The translations under genes were made by a program, and so were the position numbers. Positions 1 to 10,937 of a DNA stretch of 64,000 bases are shown here, in pieces (position 1 is the first letter of the stretch; the number at the start of each line of letters is the position of its first letter). The notes beneath the pieces were generated by a model. The model had not been told where the DNA came from, ran no database searches, and saw only the letters and a program-made list of their open reading frames with translations. This DNA is from Macrocystis pyrifera. Taxonomy: Eukaryota > Sar > Phaeophyceae > Laminariales > Laminariaceae. The stretch covers positions 9,999,427 through 10,063,426 of the forward strand of contig JASSKH010000010.1 of NCBI GenBank assembly GCA_031763025.1, read 5' to 3'.

Positions 1-40
1 CTGCCGACGGATCTACGTACGTACATGTGTTCCTACTACT

Positions 41-542
41 TGTGATATGAGTGGAGTACTCATGGGCTATAGATATAGATAATAGGTTGCAGTCTTGTAG
101 TCTCACGAATACGAGAATAATCCAAAGAATGGATTAACCCGGCGGATATTCCGTTAGTCGAGAGTAACGTTCTTTTAGGAATGTTCCCTAGGGCGTATAA
201 CCCGTTAGACGAGAGTAATGTTCCTTAACGCAGATAGGACCACGAAGTGATAAGTTCTTATATTAGCAGAAGAACGACCGGTAGCCATAGGAAAGTTCTG
301 TAGGCGTACATCAGATAAGAGGAATCTAGGAGAGCTTGTGGCGTGGGGGTGGGACGAGTATATCTGGGCGTCGAGTCCCTCCCCCCTACCTCTCACTTCT
401 CTACCAGAGCACCTCCTCAGCTCTCCCCATCAATAAGAAGATCTAAATCAGAAGAAGCGAAGCACTGCTTTCCAGCTGCCAGAACCACCTGCGTCCCTTA
501 CCACTACCCTTACCACTACCCTATAGCGGGCTCCGCTTCACA
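41..542 (+). repeat. 5' LTR
   Basis: Direct repeat of 3923-4423, with TG...CA ends. It carries an ATATAGATATAGATAATAG stretch near the start and the pair CCCTTACCACTAC near the end. A third copy is at 27086-27586. Confidence 0.88.
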
Positions 543-1682
543 TCTGGCGTCGTCGCATTCAACGAATGTTCTGGCCAAGCTTGGGACTGCAGCGCTTCTT
601 CTAGATCATCTCACGATCATGTGAGCCATCCCTATCCGGGAGGCATCTGGTTTTGAAGTCAACTTTTTATTTTTTTTCCTGTTCCCTTTTTCTAGTTTGT
701 TTCGTTCTTCTTGCTCTCTTTTTTCTTTTCTTTTTTTTTTCTTTCCGAACCTGCGTTACTGAGTGCGTTTAGTATAGAGCGTGACAAGCTGCCTAGTGGC
801 ATCAGTAGACGCTTCTCCCCTCCCAGGGTAGGTGAGTAGACGCTTCTCCCCTCTTATCAGGCACCGTCAAACCGCACGTGCAAGTACGTACAACAAGCTC
901 TGTTGTTCTTTCTGCGTAAGTACTTGATATATAAGTACTGGTTCTATTAGCAGTATGATCGAGGTTTGTTTTTCCGCTCCCTATACCCCGTCTCCGCCGT
1001 GGAATGACGAGGTCGATGACCTCCACGATACGTGACACCACGTGGTTGAATGCACCTGGAGACCCCTCCCAAGTGACCTCGTGCTCATCGCACAAACCAA
1101 GCAGCGTTTTCCTTTGTACACCTCCGCCTCGATATGCCCGCCCTTTCACGTAGTACTACTTACTGCAGATGGAACTACTGGCACATTCTGGCCCGCAGAC
1201 CTTTTGTCTGCATCTTCCGGTTTATACCCGTGTTGTATGGGATTTGACCCTTACCACGACTACAAAGAAGCTGATGTCGTACTGATAGGACACACACGCA
1301 GCAGTGCCGACACCTTATACTTTGATACGTCCTTATACTTTGATACGTGGTATGTATGCCGGTGGTGTGACTTACTACGCCATCGTTAGCATACGCATCT
1401 GTGACCAGCGTACAAACGGCTCGACCACAATTGCGAATTATATCGCCGTAGGGCCAACGCCCGCCTCAAACACCCCCGACAATCGCCCCCTTCACGACAA
1501 GCTACTTCTCCTCGACCTTCCATCCGACCTTCCGGGACGGGACTCCAAGCCACGCGTCTCCGTCCAACGATGCAAACCTTGCCGGAACCCCGACGACACC
1601 AGCGACATCCCCAAGCAATCTGCCCGCGGACCTTACTACATACGTGCTAACAGCTTCTGTCGCCAAGTCCCCACCTTACCAC

Positions 1683-2266
1683 GTCACCGTCGACGACGTC
1701 ACTCCTCCACCGGAACGCCTCGAGGTCGAGCAGATCACTGGCCATCAACTCGTACGCGGCCGCGGCGGAGTCATCGCCGTTCTGTACGAGACTCACTGGA
1801 CTGGACTTCTCAGTCCCTCTTGGGAACGCGAGCTGGACCTTCAACACTTCCGGCGATCCTACTGTACTGGTCACGATCACCAACCCAGCACCGCCAGACG
1901 AACCGCCTCTACCGCCAGATGCGCATCGGCGCCGCTCACCGCGAACTGGCACGATCTCAAGGACAAATCTTCCTCGCCCCAGGCTACGCCTTGGTCTCCC
2001 GCAGCCTTTGGCTCCACAACTTCAGCACCACCAACCTACCCTCCGGAGCACACATATGGTACAAGGCGCGCGACGGCCTTTGGTGGCTGGGCAAGGTCGC
2101 TCACCGCTCACCCCCTGACGCCTCTTCGGGAACTCCGCCGGAACCTTCACCGGGAAGCTTCTACATCGTCCGGTTCCTGGACGACCCCGGTCCGATCAAG
2201 ATCGACCTCCAGCCCGCCCGCTACACTACAGCACGCAACGCCGTATACGGATCGTGGTGTCTTTAA
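1683..2266 (+). pseudogene. Gypsy pol C-terminus: chromodomain plus DGLWWLGK domain, frameshifted
   Basis: The frame starting at 1644 encodes a chromodomain-like segment: LEVEQITGHQ, a central strand region, then the SPSWERELDLQHF block that corresponds to the usual TWEPEENL helix. Near 1850-1865 the sense frame shifts to the one that runs to the stop at 2266. That second frame carries ARDGLWWLGKV and FLDDPGPIKI, a small beta-rich domain I associate with the end of stramenopile Gypsy polyproteins (from memory, not searched). The chromodomain would normally direct integration to histone-marked chromatin. The shift, and the absence of the upstream catalytic domains, make this a remnant. Confidence 0.7.
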
Positions 2267-2389
2267 CGCCATGGAAATGGGAGCCTTGCACGTGGGGTGC
2301 TGCGGAACTCTGATGTGTCCCGCGGAACCCCCACCGTTTCCACTCCCCCCCCTGGTTAGCCTTGGTCTAGCCTTTTGTTAGTTCTGGGT

Positions 2390-3922
2390 ATTTGGTTCTG
2401 GTTAGTCTATAATATCTTGAGAGTAGTTCTTCAGGGTTAGTCTTCAATAGTCATCAGCAGTCATCTTCTTGGGAGTGTTTGTTTCCATCTACCGCCACCG
2501 GTATCGCTTGACCGACCCCGTGTTGGCTACCGATCCGAGGCCGTGTATGTTTCTTTTTTGGGCGTGTTTGGGAGTATCATCGCCCTCCCCCCCCCCCCCC
2601 CCGCGCCCGTTTGCTTTTCTTCTCATCTCCTGTGTCTTCGTGTAGCCTCCTTACGTTCAGGCCGCTGAGTCTTAGCGATACCTTCATGTGCATTTGTGTT
2701 TGTACTCCACTAGCCTACAGCCAATTATCGGCGATATCCGAAGTAAAGTCGTGTTGTAGCCTGGGCTGTATCCTGACCTCTGTCGGCTTCCGCCGACCCG
2801 TGTTTCAGACGGTCATCGAGCTAGGACTATATCGAGCTTCCAGCTCACCCGTGTTGCTTCCATGGTTGCCAAGTAGAGTCCCGATAGCATTGCCGCCCCG
2901 GAATGCCGCTGAGTTATCGGCCATACATAGCGGTTCGGACACGATCGATTTCTCCTGACCTGTGACCAGCTTTGGGTCTGTTTCCTGGTCCCGATGGTAT
3001 CTCGTTTTCTCTTTCCCTTTTCTTCCTCTTTTCTTCATGTTCGGTATTCCGCACGCCCCTTTGCCCTCTGGCAAGCGACACCACGTTTGACGTCGCCCCG
3101 GTCGGCCGAGTTGCGCACGCTAGTGCTTCGGCCCCGCGCTATCTACCACTTCGAACTGCATGCATTAGGCCGATTATCTTGCGGATTTTCTTGCCGCCAC
3201 CGTCTTTGAGTTTCGTTTTTGTTGAGTTGCCTACCTTGCTACGTTTGCTGGTATTATGCACACCACGAACATATCTCCGAGACGCCGCGTCGTTCGTTCC
3301 GTCTCTCGGTTTTAGTAGTCCCTAGTGCACGCAGCCCTCATAGCACTCTAGCTGTGTCCCTTCTATCTCGCGTGATGTCTACCATGTTAGGACCTTCGCC
3401 ACAATACAAGGCATGGCGCCTGGCGGGTATATGTATATGTTTTTGAATTGTGATCACTGTCTCCTTTTAGAGTTTCCTCGTTCGCCAACCCGGTTCAGGG
3501 AACAACCCTTTCGTACCTCCTTGAGCCCCAGACAATGGCTCCAGTAATACGTTTGTACGTCCTTCTTTTACCTTCACTTCGGTCTTCGATTTCTTCTTCA
3601 GCCTTCGCTTCGGTTTCTGTCTCCTTTAACCTTCATCTTTCTTTGTTTTCATTTTGGGTGAATTCTCCTTTCGTCTCTGCTTTGAGTTCTGTCTCTCTCT
3701 CCTTTAGTCTCCCTTTTAGTGATTGTTCTCAGCGAACACCCCCTCTTCGTAGTGTTTGGGTCTTATTCCGAGGTGTTGGGGGATCTATACGAGTAGCCTC
3801 ATTTATTTTGTTTCGAATAGCCGCATCTTCGACCACCTTTTTCCTGGCCATTTGGGATGAACTTTGTCATCACCCTCCGACCATCTTGTGGTCTGCATAT
3901 ACGACTATTCAGGGTGGGCTAA
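2390..3922 (+). other. non-coding 3' interior of the LTR element
   Basis: A T- and C-rich stretch with a C14 run near 2589-2602 and no credible ORF. It ends in the short purine-rich sequence before the 3' LTR. Parts of it (about 3280-3465 and 3630-3922) recur, rearranged, at 26624-27085. Confidence 0.6.
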
Positions 3923-4423
3923 TGTGATATGAGTGGAGTACTCATGGGCTATAGATATAGATAATAGGTTGCAGTCTTGTAGTCTCACGAATACGAGAAT
4001 AATCCAAAGAATGGATTAACTCGGCGGATATTCCGTTAGTCGAGAGTAACGTTCTTTTAGGAATGTTCCCTAGGGCGGATAACCCGTTAGACGAGAGTAA
4101 TGTTCCTTAACGCAGATAGGACCACGAAGTGAGAAGTTCTTATATTAGCAGAAGAACGACCGGTAGCCATAGGAAAGTTCTGTAGGCGTACATCAGATAA
4201 GAGGAATTTAGGAGAGCTTGTGGCGTGGGGTGGGACGAGTATATCTGGGCGTCGAGTCCCTCCCCCCTACCTCTCACTTCTCTACCAGAGCACCTCCTCA
4301 GCTCTCCCCATCAATAAGAAGATCTAAATCAGAAGAAGCGAAGCACTGCTTTCCAGCTGCCAGAACCACCTGCGTCCCTTACCACTACCCTTACCACTAT
4401 CCTATAGCGGGCTCCGCTTCACA
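3923..4423 (+). repeat. 3' LTR
   Basis: Second copy of the LTR, ending in TTCACA and followed by the TACT target duplicate. Confidence 0.88.
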
Positions 4424-4427
4424 TACT

Positions 4428-5690
4428 GCTGTAGATCGCGTACAAGAGTCCCTCGCTAACGGTTTGTCTACCCGGGTTCTTCCTAGCTGTTCATCGATGA
4501 TCGTTGGGTTCACGACACAGACGCTCTTTAGCCTAGCTGCACGCTGCAAAGAATACCCTTGATGAACTTATACTCGACCAGTCCCCAAGTGATCGACTCT
4601 ATGTCCAAGTGTAGATTTCTCTGGTGCACTGGCTTTCTCTACCAGAATATTGTCTAACAGCAATCTTATATCCCTCTTTACGTTAGCTTCTTACCGCATG
4701 CCTAGTCAGTCTCTTGGTGAGGTTAACCTGCTACAGGAGACTGAACTCACCCCCTAGCCCCCACTCTATACCGCCACCTAATAATGCTGAAATCCAATAT
4801 CACTTTAGGAGTGGCAAGGCGTTCATACTGTATTGCGGTGGCACGTTTAAAAAGGGGTGATAGGGCTCAGGTTCCCTTGGTTCGGCAATAGTGGTCGTCA
4901 TAAGTCCCAAGTGGTCAGTACATTGCGACAACACGTGGGGGTGTGGCTTCTCCTGGCCCAACAGAAGTTTCTGGGTTTTTACGGTGATTTTAGGTTTGTC
5001 TACTCTGTATATTTTGCACAAGTCGAGCCCGGGAAGTGACTAGACCAGTACCGGTTATGAGATGAGTTTCCACCATGACGTACGCCCCAAAAACCCTCCG
5101 CAACCCGTAACTCGCACCATTGTGATAGAGCCTTCGACGGCATCCAATGCGAAGTTCTCCTAGAGATTAAAAAAATGCTTTTCAGCGGCATCCACAGAGA
5201 CTTTGCCAGGTGTCATATAAAATAGGCCCCAGCAACAAACTCTGGAATCGGGTATCGTGCGATAGGCAGCGCATTTGGCCAACGCCATCACCACCATGAG
5301 GGGAACGTGCTCTACTTCCCCCAAAAGCATAAAAAGTGTCCGAGTTCAAAACCAAGAACCAAAAACAAAATATACAAATACGTCCGCTTTTCTTCCAAGT
5401 CACGAACCAGGCCGAGAACCAAAACCAAACCAAAACCAAACCAAAACCGAACCCAAACCAACCACTCCCCTCGCCCCCCCCATCCTTTCCCGCCACCATC
5501 ACCCTGCCACCCCCCCTCAATCGTTCCCTACGCCATCACAACGCCAACCAAATCTTCCTGCTGAAGAAAGACACAATCATGGCCCCCTTCCCGAGCTTCA
5601 GGACATCCGAACCCAGAATAATCGTGGGCCCATGCAGTCCCATAGCCTTCAGAAGAGCCAGGCGCAGGCGACAAGGATAAGTGGGAGTGG
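4428..5690. other. intergenic stretch with (AACCAAAC)-type simple repeat
   Basis: No gene can be supported. At 5400-5460 there is a low-complexity ACCAAAACCAAACC repeat that produces spurious Thr/Pro/Gln/Lys reading frames. The flanking 4.43-5.3 kb is unique sequence in which I see no recognisable protein or RNA. Confidence 0.5.
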
Positions 5691-5710
5691 GAGAGGCGGC
5701 GGAAAGGGGG

Positions 5711-5943
5711 GCGGGGGGGGGGGGGGTTACTCATGTCATACATGGCCGTATTGGCATGACCATAAACCCTCGCATCCCTGCAATGTCGATACAGAGCACG
5801 TCGGGTTTTCACCCACCAGGTAGGCCTTGCTTACACCGAGCGCAAAGCGCGCCACGAGGTGCTCGGCGGTTCGCATAAAGGGTGAGGCGGCACCCTACTA
5901 AGAACCGTATGCGAGGCGGACATTCCGGCATATAGATGACAGT
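5711..5943 (-). mobile_element. SINE-like repeat with C tail (copy 1)
   Basis: On the minus strand the copy runs from near 5943 to GAGTAAC at 5727 and then into a C tract (G run 5711-5726 on plus). It matches 10972-11192, 43951-44045, 47749-47960 and 48040-48150. Shared landmarks are the GACGTGCTC box, GAGGGT(C/T)TATGG and CATG(C/T)ATGACATGAGTA at the tail. It contains a weak B-box-like GTT-AAGCAA, so polymerase III origin is possible but unproven. Confidence 0.7.
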
Positions 5944-5971
5944 GTCTAATGAACCTTGTTGGTGTAATCCT

Positions 5972-6033
5972 TCCCCCCCCCCCCCCCCCCCCCCCCCCCG
6001 TTCGACTACGGCCATGCATGACATAAGTACACC
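5972..6033 (+). mobile_element. C tract plus 3' fragment of the SINE-like repeat
   Basis: A run of about 29 C is followed by a 33-bp fragment identical in type to the SINE tail (GACTACGGCCATGCATGACAT, then AAGTAC) and further C-rich sequence. This is a 5'-truncated copy inserted next to the LINE fragment. Confidence 0.6.
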
Positions 6034-6044
6034 CCTCCTCGCGC

Positions 6045-6738
6045 AACAGCGAGAGCTGGAATACGGTGGGATGGCGTAGTTGAGAAAGTATGGAAGGATA
6101 TAGGGGCAAGCCAAGATTGGTGATGTCCGCCGGGAAGTTCGGGAGGTACAAATATAGAAAGAAGGGAAAGGCTAACGCTAAGAAACAAGGTGGAATCGGA
6201 AAAAAACGCTTAGAGATATACGGGAGATTGAGGGAAGGAATAGGAATGAAAACGTATGTGCACGGCCCAATGAATTTCGCGAAAACGCTAAAAGTGCGAT
6301 TTCGTGTAGGTGACCTGGACCTGCCAGAAAGAAGAAAGAGATATACCAGTAGCCGGGAAAAGGAGGAAGTAGATGCACAGATGTGCCCGTGTGGCAAAGC
6401 AATAGAGTAGAACCCACCTGGAGAATGTGATTTTTACAAGGAAGAACGAGATGTGTTAGAAAAGGAGATGAGGGAAATAGACGCATGTGACATGGAGGAG
6501 TTTGATACACTAGATAGCAGCGAGAAAACGATCGCTATCCTAGGAGATAGATGGTGGCCACAGTCGGCCAAACAGGAAGGGGGTAAGATCAGCAGAAATT
6601 TTCTATGTAATATATGGAAACAGCGTAATGAGCGCCCAATTGTTGGAGGTGTCTCTATTATGAGTAGGAACGGTGCTCCATCTCGAGAGGGATGCGTGGT
6701 CAGTGGTCAAATGACGAAGGCAAGCAACAAATGAGTAC
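6045..6738 (+). pseudogene. 5'-truncated LINE, reverse-transcriptase C-terminus (copy 1)
   Basis: The copy encodes the tail of a non-LTR retrotransposon ORF2 in pieces: GDLDLPERRKRY, then MCPCGKAIE (first half of a C-x-C-x(9)-H-x(4)-C zinc knuckle), then the IAILGDRWWPQ and NERPIVGG blocks, ending in KASNK-TGA. Relative to the copy at 6877-7848, deletions put a stop right after the first half of the knuckle. The copy ends at ATGAGTACG followed by a C tract. The upstream catalytic domain is absent, as expected from incomplete reverse transcription. Confidence 0.8.
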
Positions 6739-6866
6739 GCCCCCCCCCGCCCCCTCCCCCAACGGCGAAACGTCCGACGGGAGTGTTACCCTGCCCCCAT
6801 TTCCACCGGAAAAAAAACGTCCGACCGGTGTCGACGGGCTGGGGTATCCACAGTAGATACCCCCCC
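6739..6866 (+). repeat. 128-bp C-rich unit, first copy
   Basis: This segment (C tract, then CGAAACGTCCGACGGGAGTG, two CGTCCGACGG-like boxes and GTATCCACAGTAGATACC) is repeated at 7849-7978, each time directly after a LINE 3' end. LINE and unit were therefore duplicated together, or the unit is part of the transposed 3' sequence. GGTATCCACAGTAGATACC is a small inverted repeat. Confidence 0.75.
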
Positions 6867-6876
6867 GCGCGCCCAA

Positions 6877-7848
6877 ATGACAGGAGCTAAAAAAATCCTA
6901 AGATGCTCAAGTACGACTAGTAATACATTATTAAGAGCAGAACTGGGAATGCGCCCACTCAAGACAAATAGAGACATGAGAAAGTTGAACTGGCAATATA
7001 AAGTAAGGAACATGCCAAAAAAGAGGTTGCCACCCATAGTTGATAGAGCTGTATGGGAGAAAGTAACAAAAGGGCGAGCTGGAATAAGGTGGGATGGCGT
7101 AATTGAGAAAGTATGGAAGGACATAGGGGGAAACCAAGTAGAGATGATGTCCGCCGGGAAGTGTGGGAGGTACAAGGCAGAAGTAGAAGAAAGGATAGAA
7201 AGAAGGGAAAGGCTAGCGCTAAGAAACAAGGTGGAATCGGAAAAACACTTAGAGATATACGGGGGATTGAGGGAAGGAATAGGAATGAAAACGTATTTGC
7301 ATGGCCCAATGGACTTCGCGAAAACGCTGAAACTGCGCTTTCGTGTAGGGGACCTGGACCTGCCAGAAAGAAGAAAGAGGTACACCAGTAGCCGGGAAGA
7401 GGAGGAAGTAGACGCACAGATGTGCCCGTGTGGCAAAGCAATAGAGAGTAGAACTCACATAGTAGGAGAATGTGAAATATACAAGGAGGCCCGTGTGGCA
7501 AAGCAATAGAGAGTAGAACTCACATAGTAGGAGAATGTGAAATATACAAGGAGGAACGGGATGTGTTAGAAGAGGAGATGAGGAAAATAGACGAATGTGA
7601 CATGGAGGAGTTTGATACAGTGAATAGCAGCCACAAAACGATCGCTATCCTAGGAGATAGATGGTGGCCACAGGAGGGCAAACAGGAAGGGGGTAAGATT
7701 AGCAAAAAGCTTCTATGTAATTTACGGAAACAACGTAATGAGCGCCCAATTGTTGGAGGTGTCTCTATTATGAGTAGGAACGGTGCTCCGTCTCGAGAGG
7801 GATGCGTGGTCAATGGTCAAATGACTAAGGCAAGCAACAAATGAGTAC
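6877..7848 (+). pseudogene. LINE reverse-transcriptase C-terminus (copy 2), broken by a 65-bp duplication
   Basis: The longest LINE copy here. From 6877 a 210-residue frame covers a Lys/Arg-rich region (ELGMRPLKTNRDMRKLNW, GRAGIRWDGVIEKVW), the GDLDLPERRKRY block and the complete zinc knuckle C-P-C-G...H-I-V-G-E-C. A perfect 65-bp direct duplication (7425-7489 and 7490-7554) shifts the frame and gives a stop at 7507-7509. The ORF resumes at 7563 and ends KASNK-TGA before ATGAGTACG and C tracts. The family is a non-LTR retrotransposon; the clade cannot be fixed without the RT core. Confidence 0.85.
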
Positions 7849-7995
7849 GCCCCCCCCCCCGCCCCCTCCCCCAACGGCGAAACGTCCGACGGGAGTGCTA
7901 CCCTGCCCCCATTTCCACCGGAAAAAACGTCCGACCGGTGTCGACGGGCTGGGGTATCCACAGTAGATACCCCCCCCCCCCCCCCCCTCCCCGTT
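7849..7995 (+). repeat. 128-bp C-rich unit, second copy, with C/T tract
   Basis: Near-identical to 6739-6866; ends in a C run and a T run at 7970-8001. Confidence 0.75.
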
Positions 7996-8249
7996 TTTTT
8001 TTATTGTTTACCGTCCGGCGAACGGGTAACAGCTAAGGTTAAGCTCACGCCACTTCCACATCTGGGTCGAAGTGTGGCAATATGAACCCTTCTACTTTCA
8101 ATACTGCACCGTACATGTACTTGAATGTTGCTCTAATTGTTCTAATTGCTCTAATAGCGAGAGTCATGTGTCCTTATCGAACGGGAGTGCAGTCGTGAAG
8201 GGTCAACTCCGTGGAATTACATTACGGTGCTGCCGGTGCGTGCGTACGG

Positions 8250-8399
8250 CGGCTCTTCAAGTCGAGGCGAGGCGAGGCGTTACTGTACAAGGGGAACGGG
8301 ATATCCAGCTTTGGAGCAACAAAAAAGACAGGCTCCTGTTACTTGGCAGTCTTTGCTCCGCACTTCTTCTGGCGGGCCAACGCTATCGCCATATGCATG
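8250..8399 (+). CDS. possible coding exon, unknown protein
   Basis: The frame through 8211-8399 reads GEALLYKGNGISSFGATKK and CYLAVFAPHFFWRANAIAICM and stops exactly at a strong donor, ATG|GTAAGT (8400). The 5' border is unclear; an AG near 8260 is possible. The hydrophobic, aromatic-rich end could be a membrane segment. No partner exon was found downstream, so this may be a fragment of a decayed gene. Confidence 0.35.
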
Positions 8400-8579
8400 G
8401 TAAGTACCGGAAGCTTGCATATGGTGTCGGCGCGACAGCCCCCTCCGACTGCGGGTTAAATTGACACTCGACACGTATTCTAAACGTGCAAGTGTGGTGA
8501 GCTTGAGAATCATTTTCACCAATCCACCGGCAGATTTTAAAAAAAAACAATCCACCAGCTTTCATAAAACACACACAAC

Positions 8580-8835
8580 GACACGAAGCAAAACGTAACC
8601 GTGCCGAACCAACTCAAACCGAACTAACCCAAACCAGAACCAAACTCAACCAAACAAACACCACAACACAACAAAACACAACCACACCGAACTAAACCAA
8701 ACAAAACCCAACCAAACCAAACAAAAATCAACCCCAGATGAACCCAACTGAATCAAACCTGATCGAACGAAGCAAATCAAACAAAACAACAAAACTAGAA
8801 CAAATCAAACCGAACCAAACCAAACCACACCAAAC
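8580..8835. repeat. AACCAAAC-type simple repeat
   Basis: Degenerate A/C-rich repeat (ACCAAACC, AACAAAACC). It lies immediately beside the donor of the minus-strand exon at 8840-8941 and would be the T/G-rich 5' part of its intron. Confidence 0.7.
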
Positions 8836-8839
8836 TAAC

Positions 8840-8941
8840 CTTGAATCCCGGCAAATCCGCGAACATGACAGGCCTCGAACGAAGCGCTCGGCTTCCCGCT
8901 TGCTGTCCCTCGATGGTCATGTCCATATTCGCCTCCCCCAC
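8840..8941 (-). CDS. coding exon, 34 codons, unknown protein
   Basis: On the minus strand the exon is bounded by a good acceptor (TTTGTTTGCAG|GTGGGG, 8942) and a good donor (TTCAAG|GTTAGT, 8839). It is exactly 102 nt, phase 0 to 0. It reads GEANMDMTIEGQQAGSR and ALRSRPVMFADLPGFK. The sequence looks genuinely coding, but I do not recognise the family. Neighbouring exons were not identified on either side. It sits between LINE copies and simple repeats, so the gene may be large and intron-rich like the others here. Confidence 0.5.
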
Positions 8942-9229
8942 CTGCAAACAAAAAAATGAAACCATAAATAAAGGAAAAAACATCAAACAGGGTGCCAAAC
9001 GGTAATCTTTTCGCAACTTTTCAGTGTCCCGCCAGTTTACCACCCATTTCGGGTGTTTGCGTCTACAGTATAAAGTGACGTGGATCGCTTAAAGTATATC
9101 TAGGATGAACGTTCACCGTGTAGAGATGCATGGTCGCACCATGGATTTACATTGTGGCTCAAGCGTGTACTGCCAACTTGCGTTCCCGCCAACAGGTTGA
9201 CCGTGAGAGTGATTTAAAAAAAAAAAACA

Positions 9230-9545
9230 GAAAAAACAGAAAAAATAGCACAAGCATGCAAACAAGCAAGCAAGCAAACAAACAAACCAACAACAATAAT
9301 ACCAACGAACAAACAAAACAAGCAAACAAACGAACAAACCCAATAAACAGACAAGACAGAGTCAATACACAAGACGAGCAACTAAAGCGAACAAAAAAAC
9401 AGTAATAAACGAACAAACAAGCATGCAAAACATACGACACATGCTAAAATGCAAAACATGTAAGACATGTACAACATACAAAAATATACAAACAATACAA
9501 ACAAAACAAATAAAACGACACAAAACAAAGCAGACAAAAAAAAAA
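9230..9545. repeat. CAAACAAG/ACAAAACA simple repeat
   Basis: A-rich low-complexity sequence (AAGCAAGCAAGCAAACAAAC and similar) with no coding sign. The long opposite-strand Phe/Leu/Cys frames are artefacts of composition. Confidence 0.75.
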
Positions 9546-9929
9546 CTAAAAAGCAAAATGATGCGGGCGCCGCTTGAAACACGTGCCCGCCGACCCCTTG
9601 TCTAACTTTCAAAATGTTACAGTATCATACACTACCAGCTAGGGTCGCCATTAAACAGAGGGATTGGTGAGTGAGGTCTGTTCGACCTCGCTTCAACCCG
9701 AATATCTCTCGAACCAGAATGGGAATTATATAGTTTTTAGTGTAGCCGTGCCAAGCCATTTTTAAAAGCGGTAGCTCTTATATCGCGACCCCCACTCTGT
9801 ACCCATATTTTGGCGATAATCTGTGTTAGCACCTGAAATCAGAGTTGCATAGTTTTTGCAGTATAGTAAAAGGGTGAAGGGTACTATCATGGTAAAAACG
9901 GGGAATGAGGATCGTCTTCCCCCCCCCCC

Positions 9930-10545
9930 GTGGACCGATGGCAAGCAGGAGAGCGCGACACAATGACAAGCACTTGCGATACAAAGACAAACAAGCGCGC
10001 ATAGAGCATACACAACGCGCACGAAAGTAACGTATGCAGCGCATTTAACGCACATGCGAACAACGTACCAAGCGCACACATAGCGCACACAACGCGCGTG
10101 CAAATAACATACAAATCGCACACAAATCGGACAAACGCAACGCATAACGCACACCAAGCACACACAAAGCGCATAGAGAGCGCAGACAGAGCGCATACAA
10201 CGCGCAAACAACGAGCATACAAAAGCGCACACGTAGCGCACTCAAACACATACAACGCGCATACACAGGGCACTCAAACCGCATACAAAGCACACGCATA
10301 GAACATGCAAATTCTGCACAAACCGCAAATGTAGCGCATACGAAGCAAACACAAGGCGCATGCAACGCGCATATAAAGCGCGTGCAAAGAACACACAACG
10401 TGCATACAGAGCGCATACCAATCACACGCAAAGCGGAAACAGGGTGCATACAACGCGCATACAACGCGCATACAAAAAACACACAACGCGCATACAACGC
10501 GCATACAAAGAACACACAACGCGCATACAAAGCGCATACAAACTC
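9930..10545. repeat. 11-bp-based minisatellite (ACAACGCGCAT / ACAAAGCGCAT)
   Basis: Some fifty degenerate units of about 11 bp alternate CGCGCATACAA and AGCGCATACAA. The unit length is not a multiple of three, so all three frames stay open with few stops and give spurious Cys/Arg/Leu/Tyr-rich and Thr/His/Arg-rich peptides on the two strands. The array is most regular at 10440-10530. No gene is supported here. Confidence 0.85.
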
Positions 10546-10670
10546 CGACCCGCACCCTCACCACCCGCAGTACCGTAGTACCGAGCCAGCGGCGCAGGCG
10601 ACATGGGCAGGCAAGCGGAACAATACGCCGTGCACATCCACTATCAACAGATAAATCAACATGCCACAGC

Positions 10671-10708
10671 AGGGGGGGGGTGTACTCATTCCACTGCAGT
10701 GCGGTAAA

Positions 10709-10758
<50 letters not shown>
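10671..10758 (-). repeat. C-tailed repeat end and 48-base G homopolymer
   Basis: A G9 run, a 28-bp spacer (TGTACTCATTCCACTGCAGTG then CGGTAAA) and an uninterrupted G run of about 48 (10711-10758). Read on the minus strand it is two nested C tails, each preceded by a GAGTAC end. The long run borders the LINE 3' end that follows. Confidence 0.8.
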
Positions 10759-10932
10759 CGTACTCATTTGTTGCTTGCCTTAGACATTTGACCATTGATC
10801 ACGCATCCCTTTCGAGACGGAGCACAGTTCCTACTCCTGATAGAGACACCTCCAACAATTGGGCGCTCATTACGTTGTTTCCATATACTGCACAGGAACT
10901 TTTTGCTAATATTATCCCCTTCCTGTTTGGCC
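10759..10932 (-). mobile_element. LINE 3' fragment (copy 3)
   Basis: Minus-strand copy of the last about 170 bp of the LINE (QEGDNISKKFLCS, NERPIVGGVS, KASNK), ending ATGAGTACG at 10759-10767 and running into the C48 tract. Truncated at its 5' end inside the GGCCAAACAGG block. Confidence 0.8.
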
Positions 10933-10937
10933 GTAAG

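Larger units (their letters stand above)
41..4423 (+). mobile_element. LTR retrotransposon, Gypsy/chromovirus-derived, internally deleted
   Basis: Two near-identical direct repeats (41-542 and 3923-4423) start with TG and end with CA and are flanked by TACT on both sides (37-40 and 4424-4427), a 4-bp target duplication. Two bases after the 5' LTR, TGGCGTCGTCGCATTCAACG has the layout of a primer-binding site (TGG, eight bases, then a T-loop-like CATTC-AAC). A short purine-rich stretch (AGGGTGGG) precedes the 3' LTR. Of the usual polyprotein only a chromodomain and a following domain remain near 1.68-2.27 kb. No protease, reverse transcriptase, RNase H or integrase core is visible in the 3.4-kb interior, so the element cannot move by itself. 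The two LTRs differ at few positions, which suggests a fairly recent insertion. Confidence 0.9.

Noticed and set aside
9762..10530. Long Cys/Leu/Tyr-rich frames on the minus strand and Thr/His/Arg-rich frames on the plus strand
   Set aside because: They come from the 11-bp minisatellite; open frames exist in all phases and there is no start, splice or domain evidence.
10440..10540. CRISPR-like array
   Set aside because: Units are about 11 bp without unique spacers; the genome is eukaryotic.
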